Below are positions 49,901-61,167 of a stretch of DNA of 64,000 nt, piece after piece. The stretch comes from Nemopilema nomurai. Taxonomy: Eukaryota > Cnidaria > Scyphozoa > Rhizostomeae > Rhizostomatidae. The first letter of the stretch is position 1. Each line of letters starts with the position of its first letter. Below the pieces are notes generated by a model, which had not been told where the DNA came from, did no database searches, and saw only the letters and a program-made list of their open reading frames with translations. The DNA is taken from NCBI GenBank assembly GCA_003864495.1, contig ML133402.1, positions 1,227,867-1,291,866 on the forward strand, given 5' to 3'. The position numbers and the translations under genes are program-made.

Positions 49901-52900
49901 TATGTCAAATGCCATACTCCCAAGAAACTAGCTAGCCCCGCTTAAGCTAAAGGGGATGGGAGGGTCTCGTCATAGAGAGGGATCTTCTATGTTAAAGATG
50001 TAATTAGCTAATCAGAGAAAAGTCTGCGGCAATCAAGCGTGTGCCCTTCGCACACAAGACAGTTTTCTTTTGGAAGTACATGACAGCACGAAAAGAAACG
50101 TGACGCTATGAGATTCTGGTGAAATCATAAGCGGATTTTCACATGAAGACCAGCCGAAGATCAGACGAGTTTAAAGCCAATTAGGGTGATTTGCCGTCCA
50201 ATGCTAAATTCTACGTGTTCTGTTTTATGATTTAATTCTTAAATGACGTTAGCAAGGGATTAAGTCGGACCACTGGAAAAATGAGTCGCTAATTTGGAAT
50301 ATTACTGTTAAATGTTTTTCCTAGCGACAGCGTCATTTAAGTAGGAAAACAGATGGGCGATCTAGCGTCTTTATTTGGGCAAATTATGAAGACCTTCGGA
50401 GCCTTTGTTTTCAAACTGGAACCAATTAACGAAAAACAACTCGATAGATTTTTCCAATGAAATTGAGCATTTGATTATTCTGGCGTTACTGTCTAGGTGC
50501 CACTATTTTAATTTCTAATCAGAAGAAGACCGTTTCCAGGGGTTCTGACAAAATTATAGTAAGTTATTTATCACATAACATGTTTTGGCCCTTCAGTCCA
50601 CTAAATGCTGAACTCGGCGACTGACACAAGATTTGAAACTTTAATGACAGTGTAGATTTTGTAATGGAAGCCAGTCATTTGCTGGCCTTTTCAAGAAAGA
50701 GCATAAAAACTAGGCAGTTGGAGCTTGGAGCCACTAATTATAAAAAGTTTACTTGTCTGCAGCTTCAAAATATTTCACACTTTCTATATAAATGAACATG
50801 CAATCTTTAGTGCTGAATATCTTTCAATTGTGTATTGTTTTTCGGGGAATATGCCTCGTGTTTTCTGTCTGATCTGGCCGTCTTGCTCTTGTATTGCATA
50901 GGGGTGTTCCATTTCATGCAAAGTCAGTCAGGTATTAGCACAAGAAGCGATGATTAGATTATAAGTGGGGAGGAAATGAAGATGCTTGCTACGGTTGTGC
51001 TTTATAGAAAGTCAGTGGAAAGCAAATGCCTGTCGGGTATAAATCATAAAGGAAAATGTCTTGAGACCAACTTACCTTGTTTTGGTTGCTGTTGCTGTTG
51101 AAAATGGTGAATATCCTGTGCAAAAATGTTCACCCCGTGAGAAATTTTAAATCACCGTCAAACTTCAGGCTGTTATTTTTTTGTATTTTTTGTCACAAAT
51201 CACTGGTACAAATTGAAAATCTCAGTTTCAAAAAGAACCATACTGGGTATGGACAAAACACCATTTCTCACGCTACTACAATGTCCAAATTTGCAATCCA
51301 TAATAATTTCAAAACCAAAATTTCACTGCAATTCGTAGAAAAGCACTGAAAAGCCATGAACTAGTATTTGTTACATTTAAAGCCCAGTTAGTTTGTCCCA
51401 TCGAATTGCACAGATTATGGTTCCACTTCAAGCCGTTGGTTGCAATTAGAGCTTGCCTTTCCATTGGATTTCCTGGAACTGCTCAAATTTTTCTGTTCAA
51501 AAATAGCTTTTTTCATACAAAAATCAAAGACTCCTAAAAATTTGCAGATTTTCAAGAATTTGAACGACCTTTATTTTAGGAGGATTCTGACCATCTTTGG
51601 TAGGATTAAAATTTGCTAGGAAGCGTCTTTACCAAGAAGCATAAACCTTGGTGATGTATAATATTAGATGAAATATCACAGTAGATTCACTTATGTTGAT
51701 TTTCTTTGCAAAAGTTAGACAACTTTTAAAGATCTTGTTAAGTTGCAAAGCCGTTTATACAGATGACAACTCAAAGTGTCCAGAAGGTTGATTACTTAAA
51801 AGAGTCCTGCGGAACACCTGTTTGACATTGTGAGTCAATGTTGTCGAGGATATCATTGCAGACCTCATTGCAATAACATGTTTTCATAAAGTTGATCGCA
51901 ATCATCGTCATAAATCCAAGCAAATCTGGCTATATGATTTCCGCTGTTTTAATCAGAATCATCATGATCATAGGCATGATCACTGTGGCGATGATTGTAA
52001 TCACTAAGACTATCGTTACACCGAGGACATGAAAAATTGGTGTTCACTGTGACGTAATTACTGTATAAAGGTACTTTTAAAAGTTTGAAAAGGGTGTTTA
52101 GAGGTAGTTCGTGGGCGAATTTCTTGTTTTTGTGCGTTTGAAAGCATTATAGCTAAAGATATATTGCTATCCAATGGGAATTTTTCAAACCTTGCACTTA
52201 CTATACTGCACCTCTTCTATGGCAATGTTGATTGTGTGATTACCATGATTGGTGCCCCAAAGAGACTTCAAGTATCACACAAAGTAACATTATTTCAAAT
52301 GCAACAGGGGAACAAGGTACTGGTATGGCCTAACGCCCATACGTAAACTTCAATTTTGACAGCATTGTGCCTTGCTTTGAGGTATGTGCGCTGTTCATTG
52401 TGGGGCAGAACAAGGCCTATGTAGGATGCAACAACTGTAGCCAAGTCGTTAGGAACTGGGTATTACGTGGATGAATACCGATGAGATTAGGTTTAACATG
52501 ATCTTTCCACGTTATTGGAAGCCACAACGAACACATAATGAAGTTGAATGGGGATCAATAGAAAAGGACAGCAGGCAGAGGCTTATGCGAGCCAGTACAA
52601 AACATGTTTTGACATCTAGCAGCAGATAAGCATTGTAATCTCGTGATTATACCCTGACAAAGACTTTGATCGAATTCATTGGAAAGCTGTTTTATTCTAA
52701 GAATCAGTTCGTTTGAAAGTCAAAGGATACGAATGGGATTTTCGGATTAGGTTTCTAAAAACTAAGACGGAAAGACTAAATCGGGAATAAAGGAAGAAAA
52801 AACAACCAACTGAAAATAATAAATTATGTCAGAAACAAGATAACAAGCCTTCATTAGATTTGTCCTCGATGAAGAACAGAAGATTGAGAAACGAGGAAAC

Positions 52901-53080
52901 TTATCAATGTTTACCTTATTTCCTCAAAGATAAAATTTAATAACATGTTCTTAGATTCTCAGATTAGTATGAAAGAGATTTGGAGGCCGATGGTCCAATG
53001 ACGAACAGCAAGAATGAGGTTTTTCCGAAATTGGCCAGTTTGAACTAATTGGAAATCGCATTCAAGCAGTTGAAAGGCTG
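44000..53080. other. Gene-poor region upstream of FGF
   Basis: No coding exon is supported over about 9 kb. The missing FGF start exon is expected on the minus strand somewhere here. One minus-strand stretch at 51070-51111 has a CAA/CAG-rich segment followed by a strong donor. Short frames at 46233, 47122, 49343 and 52164 have no recognisable domain or splice context. Confidence 0.5.
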
Positions 53081-53099
53081 TCCAAGAAATGCGTACCTT

Positions 53100-53704
53100 T
53101 TTTACCGGTTGTGGTTATCGTCCACCTGATCTTAGCCATGATTTATTACCATTCTTGTTTTTGCTTGATACGGGAACAAAAAATCTTCATCATTACAATA
53201 CTAGACAATCTTCTTGCCTTGGTTTCTTGATTTTTACAAATTTTAAGAAAAATTTCCTTACCTTTGATGATATTAAATTATTGAATTTTCTACCTTTAGA
53301 TTGAAAAATGCTGCCACTAAGCTATCTTCAAGGGAAACACGAAACATTACTTTCTAGAAAATTTTTAATCCCATTCGAACACAATGGAAATATTTGTTGA
53401 TATTGTAAACCATTATTATTGATTTTTGTCTTTCTTTTTTTGATTGTTATTCTTTTATTCTTACTGTCATTATTCAAACAAAACTAATATTGAATCATTT
53501 TGTGTCAAATTGGGCACAATGCTCTCATGGCTCCTTCATGAGTTTTTGTACATGTGTCTCTATTAGCCGATCTTACATAATATCTGACTTTGTCCTTGTA
53601 ATTTAATCTTTATTGTTATTAATGATTGTATCTAAACAGCTAACGTGACGTAACTTGTAATTAATTGGATAGTTGCTGAAAAAAGGTTTTGATTTTGATT
53701 TGAA
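53100..53704 (+). mobile_element. 3' end of a non-LTR retrotransposon (decayed)
   Basis: A frame at 53089-53304 contains LHHYNTRQSSCL and ends LNFLPLD. It resembles the C-terminal end of non-LTR reverse transcriptases, where an (H/S)YNTRxSxxL motif is followed by a GxxxWNSLP-like motif. About 380 bp of AT-rich 3' untranslated sequence follow, ending in the simple tail TTTGATTTTGATTTGA at 53688-53703, a hallmark of such element ends. It is truncated at the 5' side and has stops. The clade is not assignable. Confidence 0.5.
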
Positions 53705-54425
53705 ATGATTGTCAAAGTCACCATATTAGTGGTTAGTTTTTCAAGCCTTACCCAATACTTGGAAACTTGAACAAGTGCAAATGAAGACGAAACTCGTTTG
53801 GTCCGGGATTGCTAAGCCACTTAGTTGAATCTGTTCAGCCGGACTTAAACTTCCAGACACTTTTAATAGATTATCGGGTATTGCACTTCGAAAGTCCTTA
53901 TCCGTTGTTACAATTAAATGTTTTCATTACGTCTCCAAACTATGTAGCGGGTAGAAAGTAGAATTAAACAAAATGCTGTCTTTATTATATGCCTTCAAAA
54001 ATTTGATAAAGCAAATTTTCAGAAGGCCTCAAGAAGCAAACCTTTAAACATTTTCATTCAAATACCAATAAATCAGGAAACCGGTATCTTCGGTTTGGTA
54101 TATCAATCGTTGTCATCGCATATTGTTGAATGTTGCTACCAGTTGCTCTGAAAGAATCTCATTTAAAAAGGTTTCGGCAAGGTTCTATGGTTAACACACA
54201 ATGAATTTTCTCTACCAACATCCTCGTAATATTACTTGAGGGCTAAAGCCTTTTTAGTCCCGTCTTTTGCTATAATGACGTCCTTTTGAAACCAGACAAA
54301 TGAGCAGCGGGTGTAGCCTCATTTTGATTATGCCATGGCAACTACTAAAACAACTTACTGGCCTAATGTTTTGATAGTTACCAACATAATTATTACCATA
54401 CCGTGTGGAGCACCCTTGCGCAAAC

Positions 54426-57400
54426 ATGGAACAGAAAGGCTCTCTATTTCTTCGATCAAATCATATGGATTATGGCAAAGGCACATTAGTGTCCAACTGG
54501 TAAGTCATCATCATCCAGGAGGGTTTCTTCGTCGTCTCATGAAAAAGATATAACAAAATTGCTTAATGAACCAAGAAAAGGGTACACCCACCAAGATAAA
54601 TTAAAACGGCAAATTGCCTTTGGCCTTATCAGAGCTACAATTATTACAAATTCTATCTAGAAGAGTTGCTAAACAAAACCCGGACATTGAGATTTCAATG
54701 AAGGCCCTAATATTAGTAAGAAGATCGAAATAATTTATTTTCGCTCTAAACTCATTTACATAAGGAACAAGCTGTTTAACAAGCACTTGACATAAAGGAA
54801 AAATCCAGAAGCTAAATAACTAGAAGAAAGTAAGACTTCCAGGTTCCCTAAGAGGATCTGTGCTTCCAGGTTCCTATAGAGTTTCGGAACTAGGGAATTC
54901 CTGGAATCTCCCTTTTCCTCATAAACTTTTCAAATGGCAATGATAAAGCTATTACACTAAGGATATGCGCATTGAATGCATTACATTACATTAAATACCC
55001 CCCATTAGATACATTTTTGGACTGTTCCCTAGCTCCTAAAAAGAAGAAGTTAGATTCAAATATATTTGCTCCCTAAACCGTAATCTCCCTTGCTTCAAAA
55101 TGGCTAAGAACGCTTAGATCCTTTAAAGCATAGAATTTTGAATTGTTGTTTTTTCCTACCTGGCATACTACCATGACTTAGGTAAAAAGCGAAAAACGCA
55201 CATTTCTTGTCAAGGGACAGTGATTTATTGAGTGAGTGAAGGGTTTTTTAAAAAATAAAATTTAAAAATGGACTAATTGATTGGTTTCATTAATGGTTAA
55301 TCTCATTTATAAAGCTTTACTCTTACAAATTCTGAAGGCAACTGAAGTAATAAAATCATTTGCATTAACACCAAGAGATGCACCATCTTCAGATTAATGT
55401 TATGATTAAGTCCAGTTCAAATTTTGAAAAAATTCATCAATCAAGAAGTAAGGCTATTAAGTATTTCTGGTTAGAGATTCAAATCTGTGCATCTTAAGAC
55501 TTTTACCAGACATTTGAAGTATTGCAGAACTCTACTTCAAATTAATACAAGGTGTTTGATGATCATGAGCTTATCAATTGTTGCTTAAGCAAACTGTTGT
55601 GTTAAACAGATCCCAATGATCACTGTTCTCAAAACAGGCATCAGGTACAGGAAGCTGAGCCAAAAGATTATGATATACACCAAGGCAATCCTGAAAGGCG
55701 AAATCTTCACTGCTCTACTTATCATCGAATTGGAAATGTTACATCTGGGGTAAGTTGGCTTACCTTTTTCAGAAATCAAGAATTTGGAGGTAGATCCAAG
55801 AAAATAGCACACCCTTTATTGAAAACATGTAAAGCATTGCCTTTTCAGAGAGACTTGACAAGCAATCTTCTAAAATCTGGAAAATTATCTTTAGAAACTG
55901 CCAAGCTCAACTTCACATGCACACATGGAGCAAATAAAACTCAAAGCTGACTTTCAAGAGCAGACAACAAGGCATCCAATGGTCAATTTATCCACATTCA
56001 GCAAGATCAATTTAGAAAGGTTTCTAATTCTTTTCTTAGTTGCACTTTTGAGAAATTTGGGAACTGAATTAAATTAAAAATTAATGGTTTTTTCAAACTG
56101 TCATACGAAGAGTAGGGAACAAGTTAAATACAGAATGAGAACTATTATTTGCTCATTTTTTTGAAGTAGCAAAGCTTGAATGAATGAAAGGAACAAGCAT
56201 ACTAAATATTTGAAAGTACGTTCAAGCTCAATGATGCTAATGAAGCTCAAAGTTTTAATGATTTATACCTTAGAATAGGTTTAACATGGGCAAGTAGATA
56301 GCCAGCTTGATGACAAAATAACAATCTTGATGGATCGCTTCCTGGTTTTCAATTGTCAACCCTGCTCCATGCTAAAAGTTGATTTGATTACTGTAGATTC
56401 CTTTTGGTCTGGCGAAAACTTAATTTGTCTTTGAAGCTTTGACGCTTTCTGGACCTTTGCTAATTCATCAGAGCAGAAGCCCTGGGATCATCAAGAAATA
56501 ATGAATGTAATAAGCAACAATTAAATTCGGAATCTGGGAGTGAGAATCAGCACTTTATAAATCTTTGGCTGAAAGCTTATGTTAATTTGATTCTTTAGCT
56601 GTAACAAATTACACAAACTATTAAATTAATCCAACAGGAAAGCTCAGAATTCAGCCAAATCAACACAAAGCATCTTGCCAAAGCACCACCCTGACCATGG
56701 GAAAAGGTAACACCATAATCTTGGAACAAGACAAGTATAGTTAACAACATATAATGTCTCTAGCTAAGTGTGAAACTAAAAGTGTTTTGTATTTGTTCTA
56801 AAAGAAAAATAAACTTTTCAAAGTCCATGGCATAAAAGAAAATAGATTGTTTCCTTCATTTATATACCCTTCAACTCTTTAATTCCTTATAAAGTTGTAG
56901 GTGCTTCTTAGTTCTCCACACCATTTTGTACTTCTTCATTGATTTCTAACTAGCTACCTTTTTGTTACCTTTTTGAAAAGTTGCCCAAAACCTTGCTTGT
57001 GATAACACCTCATGCAACCTAAATGAATGGTGTATGAAAGTTTTAGAATTGCAACTTCTTGTTTCTCTTTAATATTGCACTCACTCTTCAAAACTGAATA
57101 ATCCTAGGTACCTTGACACAACTTATGGGACTGATTACAAACAACCATACCCATCTGTATCACAAGAAAAGGTAAGGTCCATCAATTCCTTTAACCTTGC
57201 CAGATAGGAAAAGCTTACTAGAACATTTTTTATTGTGTAAAATAAAATCTTCATAAAGAGCTTTACAATTGGCAATAATTTTTTACATCAAAACATTATT
57301 ACTTATTTTTGAAATGTTTGTTGTTTCTTAGGAGGAAGGACATCTGGAAAAAGATAATAGCATAGCCTTTAAAAAATGTCACTCACAATTCACAGACACC

Positions 57401-57520
57401 GCTGATTATAGGCGATTTGGCCAGAATACTTGGCAAGATGAGAGTGGACTTTATGGAAATACAGAGACAAAGCGTGAAGTATTTCAAACTTCAAACCCCA
57501 TTCCAGAGAGACTCTTGTAA
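54426..57520 (+). CDS. CFAP95: CFAP95 (C9orf135) ciliary microtubule inner protein
   Basis: CFAP95 is a small protein of the lumen of axonemal doublet microtubules. Six exons are read: 54426-54499, 55638-55749, 55895-56019, 56638-56706, 57108-57171 and 57332-57520. All phases close to 210 residues plus stop (human 229). Matches to the human protein run in order: EQKGSLFLRSNH (ERKGSLTLRSHH), NWHQVQEAEPKDYDI (SWHRDREAFPKGYDI), CSTYHRIG (NSTYRRLG), ILPKHHPD (VFPRHPPD), TTYGTDYKQPYP (TTYSEDYVPPY), KKCHSQFTD (RKCRSQFTD) and RRFGQNTWQDESGLY (KRFGINTWHDESGIY). The third exon has little similarity and a weak donor (gaaag|gtttct) but the correct phase. The ATG has good context; an in-frame TAA lies upstream in the genomic sequence. 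The human protein has about 30 more N-terminal residues, so an upstream exon joining near 54410 is possible. It is convergent with COX17, and its partners would include axonemal proteins like the dynein at the left end. Confidence 0.9.
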
Positions 57521-58464
57521 AAATACACTTATAGCAGCCTCAAGTCAACACTGATGATTCAATTTCCATTAGCTTGAAATTCCTTTAAAATTTCTCTATC
57601 AATACATTGTTATGAACTAGTTTGACTAGAATTTATAAAAATAATTCTTAAGCAAATACATTTGTTTCCTTCATTTTAACTTCAAAATTTAGAATTACAT
57701 GAAATGCCTCACTTTATATTCAAGGTACTTTTACACTCTGTATTTAAAAATTCAGAAAATCCTTTACACAAAAGCTGTTTGCCACCAATAAGTGAGGAAA
57801 AGTCCATGATGCAAAACATGATCAAGGTATGGTTTGTCTTGAGGGTGCAAGATTTCTTCCTAATGGTGTAAAAACCTAGAAAGGGTTGAATGACAAAACA
57901 TTACTTCCAATTGACTATATATATGTGTTTGCAGGAAAAGTACAATACTTGCAAAGAGCTGACAGTTTCTATTTACAATAGAAAAAGGGACCACACAAAA
58001 TATAGAATGTTCTATTTGTGGTTTATAATTATACAATTCTATACAACACACTATTTCTTTCTGCATAAAAACAAGATGTGAATGAAAGAAGAAATGACTA
58101 GATGAAAAAATATTAAATTTTACAATTAAAATATGTTTAAGAAGACATATCTTTCCAACAAACTCATGTTTTGGGATTCAAGAGAACATAGGTAGACTAT
58201 AAATAACAAAACATCACTTATAACAACAAGCAAATTAATTTTAGATTTAGTAAGTTAGACCATCAGTAGGAAAAGATAGATGTCTAACACTACCATTACC
58301 AACTGATCAGTTTGACGTCAGAAAAATCTTTTCATATAAAGTTCATGAGATTAAATATCAACATGGTGAAGTGAAATTCATAGTTCTCAGTGGTATATTA
58401 AAACATTCAGAAAAACTACTTAAATAAATTCAAGCATGTGTCAACAAGAAATGTTACCTCATTC
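57521..58464. other. Convergent 3' region between CFAP95 and COX17
   Basis: About 940 bp of AT-rich sequence between two converging stop codons. It should contain both 3' UTRs. No further exon, repeat or RNA gene was recognised. Confidence 0.6.
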
Positions 58465-59802
58465 CTAGATATTAAATCCAGCTTCTCTCATGCACTTCTT
58501 ATGTGCCTCAATGAGATCAGCACAGTTTTCCTCACCTTTCTCAACAATGCTAGAAAAAATGAAAATACTTGTACTGCTGAAACAAAACACTGAATATGCA
58601 ACTCAAAACACTTTGGGCTTTTCAGGCCAGATCAAAGAAAACAGTATTCAGAGAATATCAGCTTATCAATATCCTTTCAGGAATAGCCAGAAATTTCTGC
58701 CCAAAACTTCAAGTTAAACGCCATTCTTATATTTAGGGTGCAGCACATGTCTTTGTTACACAGCGATCTATATACATGTTTATTGTGTTCACCTAGGAAA
58801 AAGCATGATATTACATCAAGACATGGACAGTTTTCAATAGATGTTTTTCACATAAAATGAGATTTTATTGAAATGAGGGAGGGAGGGGGGGGGGGGGGTG
58901 CAAGTTAATTATTATATTGTGAGACTTAGCATGTCTTAAACTTTTAAATAAACATGCCAAATTTGCAGTTAAGCCTGAAAGTGTTCGGGGGAGCCAATTA
59001 GTGGTGGTTTCTTTGTAAAATTTTAAAAAGTAGACTCCCGGCTTTTTTTGCTTTCTCCCGATTTGTTATGATTTTCTTCTGTTTTTTCATGTTTTTCAGT
59101 AGAGGCATTTTCATAAAAAATGATTGTGATGACTTTTCTTTGTGTCAGGGTTTTTGTTAGTGTTTGCAAATTAACGAACACGTTAAAAACCATTGGGAAG
59201 ATGCGACTCATGATAATTGTTGACTTTAACTGTTTGGTCATCATGACTTTTTGGCAGTTATATTGTTTATGAATGCAAAAACTCTCGGAACTTCCTTTTT
59301 TGGCCAATCCCCGTGTCTTTCTCAACTAAAACCTAAAATTTCCAGGTTTTGAAAATTTTTGGTTGACAGGTCTGATCAAAAGCAGGAAGCCGGGTGATCA
59401 CGGTTTACAGGGTCATAGCAATGAGTGCAAATCAGAACGGTTGTGGTCACCCAACTGAGTGTAGTAATCGAAGAATACTGTGACATTGAAGGAAATATGC
59501 TAATTAGTATTTAAAATAACACATTCCTTCACCGTTAAAATAAATTAACATGTTCTTTTACCAAACTTGTACAATATTAAAGAAGTAAAAAGGGGCTGAG
59601 TTATATAACCGTGTACGAGCTGTCAACCAAACTGTCCTAATGCTTGTGGACCGATGGGTCCCACTTTCCGATTATTATGTAAGACAACTCACCATTCGTC
59701 TCGCACTTTTTTGGTTTCAGGACACGCACAGCATGCCTTTAGCTTTTTCTCTTCTGCAGGAGCAGCGTCTACGGGGGCAGATTCTTCGAGTTTACCTGAC
59801 AT
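58465..59802 (-). CDS. COX17: COX17 mitochondrial copper chaperone
   Basis: COX17 carries Cu(I) in the mitochondrial intermembrane space to SCO1 and COX11 for cytochrome c oxidase assembly. Two exons, 59693-59802 and 58465-58549, join through a split Cys codon (tg|c) to give 64 residues (human 63). Residues 24-27 are CCAC with the copper-binding pair C24-C25. The twin CX9C motif is complete: C27[10 protein letters not shown]37 and C46[10 protein letters not shown]56. The C-terminus MREAGFNI matches MRALGFKI. All six cysteines are present, so the protein should fold through the MIA40 pathway. The start is the only ATG in the frame. The 1.1-kb intron contains a G-rich low-complexity tract and a chance 100-codon frame. 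A CRE palindrome lies about 80 bp upstream. Confidence 0.97.
58877..58899 (+). repeat. G-rich low-complexity tract in COX17 intron
   Basis: A GAGGGAGGG segment runs into an uninterrupted G run ending at 58898. The run length is probably unstable in assembly. Similar runs of C or G occur at 12073-12083, 60952-60962 and 63731-63741. Confidence 0.9.
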
Positions 59803-59884
59803 TTTCAAACCGCTTGTAGAGAGCAACTCGCTCAACTCCAGTTCTGTTGCACACGTGAAGACTGGGCACACTTGCGCAACAGTG

Positions 59885-59892
59885 TGACGTCA
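59885..59892. promoter_or_regulatory. CRE palindrome in the COX17 promoter
   Basis: TGACGTCA, the full cAMP-response element bound by CREB/ATF factors, lies about 83 bp upstream of the COX17 ATG. CRE and NRF-type sites are common in promoters of nuclear mitochondrial genes. Only the exact motif and its position support it. Confidence 0.5.
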
Positions 59893-59913
59893 CAATTCAG
59901 TTCAATTCAATTA

Positions 59914-60310
59914 CACGCTTTTTTTATAAGGAACCACTTTATAAGGAACCTACATGTAGAAGGCCGAAATATATAAATAACTTATACTACCAAAAACGAA
60001 ATTCCTAAAGAACCTTTCGTTTAGAAAATGTTTTATAACTGCAAGCATCAAGAGCTAACAAGCCAGTTCCATTCATTTGCAACCAATACTCTCATGGATT
60101 GTTTGCTATTCGTGTGTCAATACTTTATCGAGTAGTTTCCGCATATGCTGTCTCGCCCCTCTCTCTATTAAGGGTTAAGACTTATTGATGTGCAGTGAAA
60201 ATTAAGGAACTTTTAAGAAACTTTTGGTACTAAAACCTGATGACTTGAGGTCTAAGAATAAGGAACTTTTGGAACTAGGCCTTGTGGTAGGTTCCTTATA
60301 AAAAAGCGTG
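59914..60310. mobile_element. Tc1/mariner-type miniature element upstream of COX17
   Basis: A 397-bp element with terminal inverted repeats: the left end reads CACGC, seven T, then ATAAGGAACC; the right end, read inward, has the same sequence with six T. Both ends are flanked by TA (59912-59913 and 60311-60312), the target duplication of Tc1/mariner elements. The AAGGAAC motif recurs inside. There is no transposase frame. The left end lies 22 bp upstream of the CRE and about 110 bp from the COX17 start codon. Confidence 0.82.
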
Positions 60311-60508
60311 TATTACAAATGGCCTCTGATAAAAATCTGACTGAGTTCCAAAAGGGTGTGATGAAAAAATTTTTAGTCACGCCTTATTTGTAAAAGTGCA
60401 AATCTAACAATATGGCAGAATTATTAAACTATATGATAACTTCATGTACCCGAAATGCTGCAAGAGTATTATCTGATCTTGGTAAAGGTTCTGTGGCATA
60501 TACCTACC

Positions 60509-60580
60509 CTGGGTACCAGAGTCTCAAGATTCAAACTATATTTCTGTGACAAAATTACAGAGACTCTGGCACCCAAAGTT
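60509..60580. repeat. Imperfect hairpin
   Basis: GGGTACCAGAGTCT and, about 35 bp further, its near reverse complement AGACTCTGGCACCC form 14-bp arms with one mismatch. It may be a decayed small inverted-repeat element or a stem in a transcript; no target duplication was found. Confidence 0.4.
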
Positions 60581-60967
60581 TGTAGCGTACGATGTATTCC
60601 CTGTTGTTTACAACGTTCACAACTCTAAACTAAAGATGTTCACCTAATAAATTATCAATTTTCTATTATTTTATATTGCAGAAGTTTTGAAAGAGTTAGA
60701 AGTATTCTACTCAGCCTTGATTGTGATGCCACATTTCCATGGTGATGGGTTTTTACCGTATATTGCAAGGTCGCATTCTTAGGAAATCACAATAAACTTT
60801 GGTAAAATAAACTTCAGCCGATGAACAATAGGCTTAATTCACAAGGACTCCGACGCAGGTTGAAAAGTGGAGGCCAAGGAAGATTTTAACGATCATAACA
60901 AAAGATATTTAGAAAAGCTCCATTGTTTTACAAAAAAGTGCGGGGCCATGGCCCCCCCCCCCTTCGT

Positions 60968-61167
60968 TGTAATAGGATAATATGCCATTAATTAACATAC
61001 GTAATTATGCTAACCTCGCTTTCGTTTGTATATAACACTTAGCCTATTCTATTGTAACGCAGTCAGTCATTAACCTCAACACGAGTCGCTCGCTTTTTGT
61101 CTTCACTCTCAATTCGTTGACTACTCGAAGTGACAAGGGTTTTAGAGGAAGTCTAACCCCTGTTACA
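60968..61167 (+). mobile_element. Solo LTR with 4-bp target duplication
   Basis: A 200-bp segment begins TGTAA and ends TTACA, the 5'-TG...CA-3' inverted ends of long terminal repeats. It is flanked by TCGT at 60964-60967 and 61168-61171. It contains a TATA-like GTATATAAC around 61027. No internal retrotransposon sequence adjoins either side, so it is best read as a solo LTR left by recombination. Ty3-type elements often make 4-5 bp duplications; the family assignment is inferred. Confidence 0.68.

Noticed and set aside
59023..59325. 100-codon frame inside the COX17 intron
   Set aside because: AT-rich lysine/threonine-rich chance frame on the COX17 strand, interrupted by no splice signals and without a domain.
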